Assembly: GCA_019694805.1 (NCBI GenBank)
Contig: JAIBBG010000003.1
Coordinates: forward strand, 1-64,000
Reading direction: 5' to 3'
Length of the DNA: 64,000 bases
Origin: Flavobacteriales bacterium
Lineage (GTDB): Bacteria > Bacteroidota > Bacteroidia > Flavobacteriales_D > Sanyastnellaceae
Both the position numbers and the translations under genes were made by a program. Each line of letters starts with the position of its first letter. The stretch's first letter is position 1. Positions 26,401 through 35,000 of this stretch are shown here, one piece after another. The notes under the pieces are model-generated. The model ran no database searches. It was not told the origin of the DNA and was given only the letters and a program-made list of their open reading frames with translations.

Positions 26401-29400
26401 GTTGTTTTCAGTTCCGTTCACATCACCTGGCACATCATACGTCATGCTCGGTATGTATGATGAAAAAGAAATTCCTGTATTGACGGTGGTCTTCCAATAT
26501 CTCGACAAATAGTCCACTGGCGAATATGGTGTGCTCAACACCGAAGCGGTATCGTCCACAACACGTACGCCAATTTCGTATGTTCCCATAACGAAAGAGA
26601 AGTTCAATCCAAAAGGAGAATACTCCGCAGTGCCAGTAAGATCTCCCACAGGGAATGTGAGGTTAATGGCTGAGCTGATCGATCTCTTCAATTGGCCTGT
26701 GCCATTGGTAGCAATCATTTTGGTTGAACTAGGAGAAGCAACCACAATTGCACCCGAAGCTGTGTTGTTGATAGAAAGATCATTATTACCCAGAGCGAGA
26801 ACACCATTGGTAAGTGTAAGAATACCTGATGAACGAATTGTTCTGCTGGCTGATAATGTGATAACATCGGTGGTATTCAAAGTCACGTCTTCAGGACCAT
26901 TGCTCGAAGGAAATTCAACACCAGTATTCATGGCAGTAGTTCCTTCATATACCAGTGTGCTTCCAGTATTTGAGTAACTGATAGTTCCACCGGTGATAGC
27001 TCCTGCCTTTCTATAGAATGTGGTATTACTGATGATCGGCAAGGTGCCCGTTAATGTCATACCCGCACTATTGTCCAAACGGAAATTGATCGCATTTGAA
27101 ATCGTTCCTGAAATCGTTACAGCTTGGTTTGCAGAACCGTTAAATTCTACGAGATTACCTGCATTTGTGCCACCGGATGATTGAGTAAATGTTCCAGCGC
27201 TAAGGCTGAAGTTTCCACCAACACGCAACAATCCGGAAGTGTTACCATCACCATTGTTCAAGTTAAATGTGCTCGATCCTGTTGACTGAGTATAATTTCC
27301 GGCAACATTCATTGTTGCAGAGTAAGTTCCGTTAGACTGTGCCATACGTAGCTCCGTATTGGCTCCGCTCAACGAGAAATTGCCGCCAACATTCAGGGTA
27401 TAAGAACTAGCGTCAGTGAGGCGAAGGTCATTTCCGTTGGTTGCACTCACGGTGAAATTACCCGCGATCGACTCAAGATTGCCGTTCAATTGTGCGTCGT
27501 TGGTTTGTGAAGCGCAGTTCCAAGTGAAGTGACCAAAATCCTGAGCCAATCCACCTGGGGTGAAGTTAGCACCAGGAGATGTGTAACCTTGAATTAAACA
27601 TGTAGATGTTGCATTCCAGGTTGCAGTAGGAATAGTTCCAACTACTGTGGTATGATTGTGTCTGTAGGTTGCTGTCGAAGAAAATGTGAGACTACTCGCT
27701 GATGATGTAACAATACCAAAATTGTTCAAACTACCATTCACGGTAGCAACGCAGTTGGTAAAGTTCACAGCATTAGATCCATTGGTTGTGATAGCAAGAG
27801 TGCCATCTACGGATGTTGTTGCCGAATTTGCAAATGCAATAGTAAGTGCGTTGCTGCTGCTAATGGTCAAACTACTTCCTGAGGCAATGCTCAGGTCAGT
27901 ACCGTTGTTACCGCCTATAGTCAGGGTATTAGAACCCGCTGAAGTGAAGCTCACATTGGTGTTACCTGAAATCAAAAGTTTACCAATTGTTTGAGCAGAA
28001 ATATTTGTTGCTGTTGTTGTTGCACCATTGTTGAAAATGAGAACGTCATCAATTCTTGCGGTGGTTCTGTTGGGTGTCCAGTTAGACGCAGTCGTGAAAT
28101 TCGCTGTGCCCGTCTGATTCCAAACATATTGTGCACCGTCTTTCACTCTTCCTGTAAACTCAGCGGTGGCGCCGAGTGGTGCGGACGTATTTGAAAGACC
28201 CGTGGTCAACGTCAACACATTGGATGCTGCAACACTACCCGCGTCTTGAGACCATGTTGATCCATTCCAAAGGTTCGCGCGAACATTTGATTCTGCACCA
28301 ACCACATCACCAGCTGAATAGTTGAATGATGCGTTATAAGTATATGTGCTTGCCGCGCTGTTGCTCACTTGCCAGTATCTGCTCAGATAATCAGTTTGCA
28401 CAGGAGTATTATCTAACTGTGGATGATTACCATCAACGACATTGATACCAATATTTCTCGCGGCTCCATTTGCTGTAAATACAATTGTGGCAGGAGAATA
28501 ATCTGTTGTACCAGTAGCATCGCCAACAGGAAACACATAGGTAACTGGAAATCCTGATGTCGCAATAGCTCTCACCAATTGTCCTGTTCCGTTTGTGATG
28601 ATCATTCTCGAAGCAGATTGACCAGTGATTGCACCGGTTGCATTGTTGGATAGGGTAAGATTGTTATTGCCCAGGGTGAAGGATCCTGAAGTGAGCGTAA
28701 GTATATTCGAAACTGTGGTGGCGTTATTCAATAGAGCACCAGCACTGTTGTTTAATGTCAAAGAATAAAAAGTTGTAGCGCCAGTGATCGTTTGTTGCGA
28801 AGATCCATTCAGCGTTACTGTTCTATTATTATGTGTGAAGGTTCCGGCATTGCGGTTAAAATCACCACCCACATTAAGGTTACCATTTGCCGCAGAAGAA
28901 AGAGTAAGCGTACCCGATGTTCCACCTCCTATAGTAAGATCACCAACCACGGTGAGTGCAGCGGTCATGGCGCCCATTGAAAGCGAACAGCCATTATTGA
29001 TGCTGAGATTACCCGCACACTGACGCGCAGTGCCGGTTACACCATTCGCTAGATCGAGGGCTGTGCCAGTGTTGCTAATCAAAACATGAAATGGATATCC
29101 AGCACCACTCGTTGCTGACCACTCTGTAGATCGGCCGAATGCTGCACCCGTATTGTAGTTCAATGTTGATCCACTCGCATAAATAGGTGCATTCGTTGAA
29201 ACCGACCCTCCGCTATTCAACTGTAGATATGTGTTGTTGCCAATTGTAGTTATTGAAGACCCGAAGTTAACCGCGGCAGTCAATCTTACGATTCCGTCTG
29301 CTGCAGAACTGGTGAAATTCAATGTTCCACCACTGGTTGATGCGATCGTTTTTGTACCGCTGAACAATACCAATGAACTCGCAGCATTCAGATTGATAGT

Positions 29401-31800
29401 GCGGCTACCACCTGTTACACGAACGTTACCGCCATTACCAGCAATGGTAAGCGATCTGCCAGATGCAATATTCAATGCGCCAGAAGATGTGATGGAAAGC
29501 ACATCGCCAGACGTTTGGCTCACCAATACGTCGTTATTCAATGTTACACCCGAAGCATTTGAATTGCTTATCGTGAGGTAAGCAAAGTTGTTGTTTGCAC
29601 CCGCGGTATTCAATGAACCAGTTACACTTTGTGCACTCGTTCCATTCAAAGTAACAACGCGGTTGTTATGTGTGAATGTACCATTTTGTGAAAAGTCTCC
29701 TCGCAATTGAAGATCACCACCAGCAACCGTTGACAATGTCAATGCAGATGAAGCCGAAATGGTGACGTTGCGATTTGCGTGACGATAAGCGGCAGAAGTA
29801 CCAAAACTCAACGTCGTATTATTTCCATTACCTATCAAAACATGATGTGGAATACCTGAACCAGTTGTCGTGCCTGTTTGCCACTCAGTAGATGCGGTAG
29901 TAGTAGCTCCCGTATTGTAAACGAGTGTTGATCCAGTCGCATAAGTTGGTGGGTTGGTGGTGACTGCACCACCTGAAAGAAGTTCAAGATAAGTATTGTT
30001 ACCAATCGTGGTAATCAAGTTACCAAAATTCACTGCGGCAGAAAGACTCAATTTACCGTTGGCCGTAGTAGAAGTAAGTTGAAGTGTTCCAGAACTTGCT
30101 GATGTTACAGTTTTCGTTCCAGTGATGCTCATCGCACTGGTCGACGCGTTGAAGTGAATAGTTCTTGTACCACCACTCACCAAAATATTACCACCATTTC
30201 CTTCTAAAGTCAACGTTTTTGTTGCGTTGATGGAAAGCGATCCTGCATTCGTGATCTGGAGGACATCTCCTGATGTGCCAACAATTTTTACATCAGTATT
30301 TAAAACAACACCACCTGATGTGTTATTGATGATAAGGGTTCTGAAGTTGTTACTTGAACCTGTCGTGCTCAAACTACCATTGATATTTTGAGTTGAAGAT
30401 CCATTGAACGTTACGCTTCTATTGTTGTGAGTAAAAGTTCCGTTTTGTGTAAAGTCGCCACCGATGCTTAAGTCACCACCGGCTACTGAAGACAATGTCA
30501 AACTATTGCCAGAAGTACTGTTGCTAATGGTCACGTTACCTGCAGCATGGCGATACGATGCCCCACTGCCAAAAGCCAAACCAGAATTAGCCACTGCATC
30601 TCCGATCACAACATGATGCGGAATGCCAGTACCTGAAACCGCACCAGCAGACCATTCCAAAGCAACACCAGCAGTATTGCCTGTGTTGTACTTTAATGTA
30701 GATCCTGATGAGTAAGTAACAGAATTCGTATTTAAGAATCCGCCTGCGCGCAAATCAAGAATACCGTTTGATCCAATGGTAGATGCGCCGGATGCAAGTG
30801 GGGTATACTTCTGATGAACACGAATGAGACCATCAATAGTAAGAGCATTACCCGTTTGCGCTACCTCACCATTCAAGATCAACGACGAACCAGCAGATGT
30901 AGTAAGTGTTCCTGTGTTATAGTTTATCAATGTTCCGTGTCCTGTGCCAATGGCATTACCAAATTGAACAGAAACACCTGAAAGATCCAATGAGCCGCCA
31001 TTCACCACCAAAGAACCACCAGACGCCAAGTTGAAGTTGCCTGTTGGAGTATATGATCCGGAAGTGATGGTAATCTTACCGTAGGTAACACCAGCAATTG
31101 GATTCGCATCTACCAATGAAGCTGTGATGGGCGTATTGATAGAATTCGAAGGCACACAATCAGCAGCACTTACACCAAATCCACCTATGTAATTCAACAC
31201 CGTTGGGTTTGCAGCACCACCAAGATCAGCACCAGGTGCATTAGAATAGGTAACACCACTATTACCCATCCACATAGTCAGGTAAAGCGCATCCGGGTTT
31301 CCAATACTAGAAAACGGAATAGCCACCTCGCGCCATGTAGAGCCCGTGTTATAAGTTGGTCCGCTGATAGTTGATGCCCAACCACTTGAGTAATCACGCG
31401 CTTCCTGAGAACTCTCTTCAACGTGCAAATTGTAGTTTGCCGTGAATGGAAGCGTTCCGGTAACACCATTATATGATTGACCCGAAGTAGTCCCGTTGCC
31501 AGAGGTGGCAACCGAAGCAGGATCAGTATCCAGATAAACTGTAAAGTTGTCTGATGATGCAAAGCTTCCGCTGCTGCGAAAAGCGCCCAAATACAAATTA
31601 CTTGCATCATAAGTGATGTAGTAATCCGTATTTCCAGATGCGGCCGAAATTTTTTCAGCAGCATTAAAATCCGCAGGGCTACCGCTGAAGGTTACCGTGT
31701 GGTTGGATTGGCTAAATACTTCAGCTGAGATAGCGAAAGCAAAAAGCAAAGAGGCAATTTGTTTAGTGTGCAAAAAAGGAGCACGAAGCAGTGACTTCAT
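20464..31800 (-). CDS. giant T9SS-secreted surface protein A (3778 residues)
   Basis: The protein is very long and rich in Thr, Ser, Gly and Asn. A signal peptide (about 1-30) precedes a beta-sandwich domain (about 32-225; TDYYITYDASNLYLGAF, FTVYLDTDP), CBM9/DOMON-like in pattern. Long beta-helix-like repeats follow (for example GGDFTQNGTFTHNNRSVTF). Three copies of a module with FPVGD, YSP and YLSRYW or VNRWW end near residues 1140, 1765 and 2510, and NWTP-type boundaries start new blocks. Next come Ig-like units, with four tandem 86-87-residue copies at 2666-3010; MopE-type DGDG/DCDG motifs (3187-3314); a PPC-like beta domain (DVWYKFVAPSTG, YYVGVRN); and a T9SS type A sorting domain (3699-3778; IYPNPNHGEG, SGFYSVEI). 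It is predicted to cross the outer membrane via T9SS and stay on the surface; adhesion is likely. Ligand unknown. Confidence 0.9.
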   Translation of the reverse strand: MKSLLRAPFLHTKQIASLLFAFAISAEVFSQSNHTVTFSGSPADFNAAEKISAASGNTDYYITYDASNLYLGAFRSSGSFASSDNFTVYLDTDPASVATSGNGTTSGQSYNGVTGTLPFTANYNLHVEESSQEARDYSSGWASTISGPTYNTGSTWREVAIPFSSIGNPDALYLTMWMGNSGVTYSNAPGADLGGAANPTVLNYIGGFGVSAADCVPSNSINTPITASLVDANPIAGVTYGKITITSGSYTPTGNFNLASGGSLVVNGGSLDLSGVSVQFGNAIGTGHGTLINYNTGTLTTSAGSSLILNGEVAQTGNALTIDGLIRVHQKYTPLASGASTIGSNGILDLRAGGFLNTNSVTYSSGSTLKYNTGNTAGVALEWSAGAVSGTGIPHHVVIGDAVANSGLAFGSGASYRHAAGNVTISNSTSGNSLTLSSVAGGDLSIGGDFTQNGTFTHNNRSVTFNGSSTQNINGSLSTTGSSNNFRTLIINNTSGGVVLNTDVKIVGTSGDVLQITNAGSLSINATKTLTLEGNGGNILVSGGTRTIHFNASTSAMSITGTKTVTSASSGTLQLTSTTANGKLSLSAAVNFGNLITTIGNNTYLELLSGGAVTTNPPTYATGSTLVYNTGATTTASTEWQTGTTTGSGIPHHVLIGNGNNTTLSFGTSAAYRHANRNVTISASSALTLSTVAGGDLQLRGDFSQNGTFTHNNRVVTLNGTSAQSVTGSLNTAGANNNFAYLTISNSNASGVTLNNDVLVSQTSGDVLSITSSGALNIASGRSLTIAGNGGNVRVTGGSRTINLNAASSLVLFSGTKTIASTSGGTLNFTSSAADGIVRLTAAVNFGSSITTIGNNTYLQLNSGGSVSTNAPIYASGSTLNYNTGAAFGRSTEWSATSGAGYPFHVLISNTGTALDLANGVTGTARQCAGNLSINNGCSLSMGAMTAALTVVGDLTIGGGTSGTLTLSSAANGNLNVGGDFNRNAGTFTHNNRTVTLNGSSQQTITGATTFYSLTLNNSAGALLNNATTVSNILTLTSGSFTLGNNNLTLSNNATGAITGQSASRMIITNGTGQLVRAIATSGFPVTYVFPVGDATGTTDYSPATIVFTANGAARNIGINVVDGNHPQLDNTPVQTDYLSRYWQVSNSAASTYTYNASFNYSAGDVVGAESNVRANLWNGSTWSQDAGSVAASNVLTLTTGLSNTSAPLGATAEFTGRVKDGAQYVWNQTGTANFTTASNWTPNRTTARIDDVLIFNNGATTTATNISAQTIGKLLISGNTNVSFTSAGSNTLTIGGNNGTDLSIASGSSLTISSSNALTIAFANSATTSVDGTLAITTNGSNAVNFTNCVATVNGSLNNFGIVTSSASSLTFSSTATYRHNHTTVVGTIPTATWNATSTCLIQGYTSPGANFTPGGLAQDFGHFTWNCASQTNDAQLNGNLESIAGNFTVSATNGNDLRLTDASSYTLNVGGNFSLSGANTELRMAQSNGTYSATMNVAGNYTQSTGSSTFNLNNGDGNTSGLLRVGGNFSLSAGTFTQSSGGTNAGNLVEFNGSANQAVTISGTISNAINFRLDNSAGMTLTGTLPIISNTTFYRKAGAITGGTISYSNTGSTLVYEGTTAMNTGVEFPSSNGPEDVTLNTTDVITLSASRTIRSSGILTLTNGVLALGNNDLSINNTASGAIVVASPSSTKMIATNGTGQLKRSISSAINLTFPVGDLTGTAEYSPFGLNFSFVMGTYEIGVRVVDDTASVLSTPYSPVDYLSRYWKTTVNTGISFSSYIPSMTYDVPGDVNGTENNLQVAVFPQGASAWNHYTTNISSPTITKTGANLSDLNFLLNNAIFSGRTPVKYWNGSVSTNWSTSANWTPSGVPTSSDNVDFNGNATNPCILSGSATVNHLTMSDGGDLSLASGAALTIAGNFTHNTNSSLVFDCNSTLNLTNTTFNQTVPALTYGNLNLGTGARTLASTDTISICGNYTPTSGTVTTTGSTVMFMGTAAQAIQTNATSFNHLIISNTSANVNSAANVTVNGLMTIVPSARFNKSGGTMTVSASGDVEVNGYLRNSGATITNNGSINVNNGGVYEHNTTTPGTIPTATWNVGSLCDLIGNFSTGNISCGNQAFYDFRVNYTGNGDVNANESLTDINGSLTIVGTGTGEFALCNSGNTTINIDGNISQTGGTWHLGTTNNTDVVVVLAGDFSQTAGTFDVYTGGGSATAEIRMSGNYSRTGNGILTASGAGTSNALFRFDGTTQSITETSSGLNRWIDYTISSGSTTSLLSNLNIYGSGTYTATVNVNGTLDFGTYVIAGTSKHRVNINNGGTARTAHANGFMTTGASGSVQTTTRTYSSGATYVFNGTTNQNTGTFWTSTTPTANTVSTLVINNTGSTGNNTVTMNSGSNANVSSSLSFPSTNLGALDVLSNRLQITNSSVAAVSRLGQGHVIGDLQRAVTTGTNSYTFDIGTATGYSPVTINYVTVTNSGNAIARATDGAHPQAASHGLSTISYVNRWWTITNSGITSSASTNIDAFSYQSADLIGGATNSSVKLARWNGTTWSYPSFTTGTNQISGTSLNNTTMYGQFFAADCGSFDITITPSAPEICNGGSVGLTATANFGSPTYSWSPSTGLSATNVAAVTANPSSTQTYTITGTTATNCTTTESVTVTVNPRPTGVISGTQAICNGGSATLSIAVTGTGPWSGTLSNGAAFSGSTSPITVSVSPTSATTYTIATLVDTKCTALAGDKTGSAVVSVNARPTAVISGTQSICAGGSANLSIAVTGTGPWSGTLSSGASFSGSSSPITVAVSPSSSTTYTVASLTDANCSSIAGDLSGSAIVTINNRPTGILSGTQTICNGSSASLSIAVTGVGPWSGTLSNGASFSGASSPISVNVSPSATATITIATLSDSNCSANAGDLSGSAVITVNARPTGVLGGTQTVCAGSSAALYINVTGTGSFNGTLSPGAISFSGSGPMIVVNVTPTSTTTYSIASLSDANCSALPGDLTGSATLTYHALPSAGISGPSAICQSNAGTINFTGTANAVVTYTIDGGSNQFITLDGSGNATLSTGTLWTDVVYDLVSVNDGICSNAATGTVNITVNEIPEAEIDGSTSICGGSSTTISFYGNPGATVTYTINGGANQFITLNGSGFASFNTGALTSTTTYLLTSVSNGSCSQNIGMSAVVTITGSTFYQDSDGDGYGNPLVTQTACTAPVGYVSNGNDCCDTNADVNPGTEWWADADGDGFGGFVSDIGCVSGVDCNSATWPAQTIPYYPAAHGGASYVNDCQDNIATAYPGAAELCNNAIDDDCDGLINEGCAGIVNDNWNNAISVNLNNPNTHYPNCLSLNGTLVNANISPQGNASNVPAGAGRDVWYKFVAPSTGVQIKVVPVGFDAIIELQNSSAVEVNCETANTTSGGQEVLNYNALTPGQTYYVGVRNRDISVGGTFAICVSPLMPSGCSYTTPVGGFTMCSNFKAAYRGANSYTFSFTGTGGNAAFPYVTTSATTTGLVPFSTPALDIRHGGIYSVRVDANYSLTDGNGTPEPTMTVLGNVASVNCTGITIAPQPTLVVKSTQVCPAVLIRTNFLQWAPVTGNVNACGAMNFTYEFTKVSDCTGATAIGTPFEVTTNGNSQYLNLVAAFPSNLTSVGYWRVRIRPNYSYMTGTYGPTRVISVSGSSASMMAQEPQMQNNEERTEALEIQANIYPNPNHGEGLNVHLTGEVIGDVYIRIFNSIGQIVYNDMFVATGSVNSRIEFEQSLTSGFYSVEISAGGKTITERMLVEK
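22771..23805 (-). repeat. four tandem 258/261-nt Ig-like repeat units inside giant gene A
   Basis: Unit starts, marked by RPT(G/A)(V/I)-(S/G)GTQ, lie at 23805, 23547, 23289 and 23031. Three intervals are exactly 258 nt and the last unit is 261 nt. Each unit encodes (I/V)C-G-S, a VTG-G pair, then FSG, V-V-P-(S/T), a (D/T)-(N/K)C and GSA---. The conserved cysteine pair per unit could form one disulfide per Ig-like domain. The regular length suggests recent duplication. Confidence 0.88.
28760..30790 (-). repeat. about 255-residue beta-helix-like repeats inside giant gene A
   Basis: Three successive copies begin with (S/T)TIG(S/N)N followed by Y(S/A)(S/T)GSTL-YNTG (near 30714, 29943 and 29181, thus about 771 and 762 nt apart). 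Then come G(I/Y)P(H/F)HV-I and GDF-(Q/R)N-GTFTHNNR-VT-NG-S-Q. The third copy diverges in its middle. Boundaries are approximate. Confidence 0.75.
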
Positions 31801-31867
31801 GTGTGGCTACAGAATTAGTTAAGTACCTAGTTTCAGTTGTTCATCGGTTAAAATCCGAATCTCGTCG

Positions 31868-31894
31868 CAAATATAAACACACTTATCGACACAA
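31868..31894 (-). promoter_or_regulatory. likely promoter of giant gene A
   Basis: On the minus strand, TTG at 31894-31892 is followed after 16 bases by TATATTTG (31875-31868), an exact TAnnTTTG box. It lies 67 bases before the ATG, leaving a 5' leader of about 60 bases. The spacer is at the short end of the known range. Confidence 0.5.
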
Positions 31895-32000
31895 TCCATT
31901 GATTCGGCATTAAAATTTCTCAATTCGTCGAAGGAACGTGGTCTTGTTGCTGGTTTTCAACAATTTAAGAACAGTCGGACCGGGTGCCGATCCGGACCAA

Positions 32001-32018
32001 AATTGATTCAGATCAATT
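32001..32018. repeat. perfect 7-bp inverted repeat downstream of giant gene B
   Basis: AATTGAT and ATCAATT are separated by four bases. The repeat lies just beyond the terminator of giant gene B and about 107 bases upstream of the giant gene A promoter box. It could be an operator or a small hairpin. No poly-T follows, so it is not a terminator. Confidence 0.35.
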
Positions 32019-32035
32019 CGGTGGGCCGAAAAAAG

Positions 32036-32060
32036 AAAAGGCCGGATAATCCGGCCTTTT
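32036..32060 (-). terminator. strong terminator of giant gene B
   Basis: An 11-bp perfect stem (AAAAGGCCGGA/TCCGGCCTTTT) with a 3-base loop. On the minus strand it is followed by a T-rich run with one interruption (32028-32040). It lies 19 bases beyond the stop at 32079, so the two giant genes are transcribed separately. Confidence 0.92.
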
Positions 32061-32078
32061 CAAAAACAGATTTTAAAA

Positions 32079-35000
32079 TTATCTTTCTATGAACAGTTTC
32101 TGTGTTTGTGTCCAATCACCAGAAGTCATTTGTACAAGATAGATTCCCGCACTGAGCGTTTCGGTAAATTCGAGATTGGTATTCAACGTGCCATCAATTG
32201 CAAACTGTTTTTGATAGACCGATCTACCAGCAGCATCTGTAATCACGATTTCAATACGCTCTTCTTTCAGATTATTTACCATGATTATGATTTCATCACC
32301 TGTAGATGGGTTAGGATAAATTGACGCCTCGGGTGATACCGCAACTCCTCTATCCGGTGAAATGAAGTCATCTTCGTCTGGAGCCATCGCACCGAGAGCA
32401 GTGTTGTTTACTTGTATGTCTTGCGGCGGTCCGAATGTTCCGCTTCCGTAAGAGAAGTTTGGTCTGATTTCAACCCTCCAGCGACCAAGATTAGCAAGAG
32501 GATAAGTTGGTGTTGGGAAAGCAGCGAGTAAACTCAAGTATGGCGTACTTGATGATGTGTTCACAGTAAATGGCATTCCAACGGTTGACCCCGAACACGC
32601 ATTAATTTGAGTAAACCTGAAAGTGTAATTGATCGCGCCACAAACACTTGCGCCTGAAATCACCGGTGAGCCGATCAGATAGGAGTTGCGCGACAAAACA
32701 GCTGGACAACGCTGCGTATTTTTCACTTCGACCTGTGGCGCAGCAACAATATCAATGTCCGTGCAATTACCGCTCGGGGTATTGCTGCCCAAAATCGTGA
32801 TGATGGATTCAGCGACATTCAGACCATTATAGAGTTGATAATTGGCATCAACTCGTGCGCTATACTCACCTCCATAACGAATATCCAATGCAGTTGTACT
32901 CAATGGAATCAGACCAGTAGTTGTGCCTGATGTAGTAACATATGGAAACGCTGCAGTACCACCAGTTCCGGTAAAGTTGAAGGTATAGTTCTGGGCGCCA
33001 CGATATGTGGCCTTGAAATTAGAACAGATGGAATAACCGCCAGCAGGCTCCACAGAAGCACACCCACTCGGCATAAGCGGAGATACGCACAGGGTGAAAG
33101 TACCAACGTTGGTGTTGTTCTTATTGCGCACACCCACATAATAAACCTGACCGATCGTCAATGAATTCGTGTTGAGTATTTCGGTACCACCCACGCTGTT
33201 GTTAATGCTTTCCACATCTACCTGACCTGCAGGATGGGCTGCGGTACGCAATTCTATCACAGCATCAAACCCTATTGGTACAACCTTTATCTGAACCCCT
33301 GTTGAAGGAGCCTGGAATCGATACCAAATATCACGACCGGCACTTGCATCCACGTTCGCCGGATTAGCTTCAATAGAAATATCTGCGTTAACCAGTGTAC
33401 CGTTTTGAACATTACAGTTAGGATACCACATGTTTGGATTCTGAACGTTCAGCGTGATAGCATTTGCCCAAGTGTCATTGATAATGCCGCTGCAGCCTTC
33501 ATCAATCGTGAGGTCGCAATCATCATCCGCGCTGTTCTGACAAATTTCAGGTGCACCAGGATATGCATTCACATTGCCATCATTACAGTCCATGGTATAC
33601 AATGCTCCTCCGTGTGCAGGCGGATACCAAGGGAAAAGATTGGCTGGGAGTGAGCAACCGGCAATACATCCATTTGAATAAATGAATGAACCATAGCCGT
33701 CACCATCAACATCGCCCCACCATTCACACATAGGGTTAATGTCAGCATTCGTATCACAGCAATCCGTATTGTCGGCTACACGGCCAACCGGCTGTGTGCA
33801 CGCTGCTGTAGGTGTCGATAAAGGATTACCAAATCCATCACCATCCGCATCCACATACCACAACTGCAAAGCGACAACGGATAAATAAACAGAATCAATG
33901 GCTGTCGTGCACGGTGAGTTGCCGGTTCCATTGAGGTAAAACTTAACGGTATTGCCAATATCACCTGCAGCAGGAGTATAAGTCGGCGTAAGTGTTGTAG
34001 AGCCTGATGTAATGCTTCCGGCGCCGTTTTCAGTCCAACTCAACCCTGTAGTGTTGCTGCTGGATGCGCCATTCGCAAAAGTGTAAGCGGTCAATCCGCA
34101 TGTTGACATATTGCTGCCGGCATCAACTACCGGAGCCGCAATGATTGTCATCGTGATAACGTTGCTTGTATCACTTCCCACTGTCACGCAAGGGTAATTG
34201 GAAGTCATGATGCAATCAATCTGATCACCATTTACGAGCGATGGGTTATTGTAAGTGTTCGAATTCGTTCCAACCGGAGATCCATTCAATCTCCATTGGT
34301 ATGAAGGAGTTGAACCACCAAAGGTTGGCGTTGCAGAAAAGACGGCGTCCGTGCCCGCACAGATGGTTGATGAAGCAATAGAAACAGTTACCGTTGGCGT
34401 TCCTATAGCATAAACCTCCATGGTGATCACATTGCTGGTATCAACAATTGGTAATGGGCATGTTTCACTGCTATACAACAAACATGTTACCGCATCATTA
34501 TCGTTCAATGTTGTCGTCGTGTAGGTTGAGCCTGTAGCCACGTTTGAACCATTCACTTGCCACTGATAGGTTGGGGTTGATCCCGGATTCATAGCAGAAG
34601 GTGTGAAGGTTACCGATGTTCCGGCACAAATGACGTTTCCTGTTGAAGATGAAATTGTAATATCCACCGGAGTGTTGGGCGTGATACTAATGACTACGCT
34701 TCCGGTCATTGTAGCTATGCACAATCCGGATGCAAGGTTCGTTGCTACTACAGTATATGTTCCAGCTGAAGTCTGCGTTCCAAAGCTGATGGCAGAGCCA
34801 GTGCCCATTACCGGGCTACCAACATCCGATCCGCCAAGTTGCAATTGATAAGATACCCAGCTATCTGATCCATCAAGTCCAACAGAAAGACCACTTCCTC
34901 CAGCGCAATAACTGCCGCCACCAGTCACATTGTAGGCATCAGGAGTTTTACATTCTGCAATGGCAAATGTGCCATAAGCAGAAAGTCCGGTAGCTTGTGT

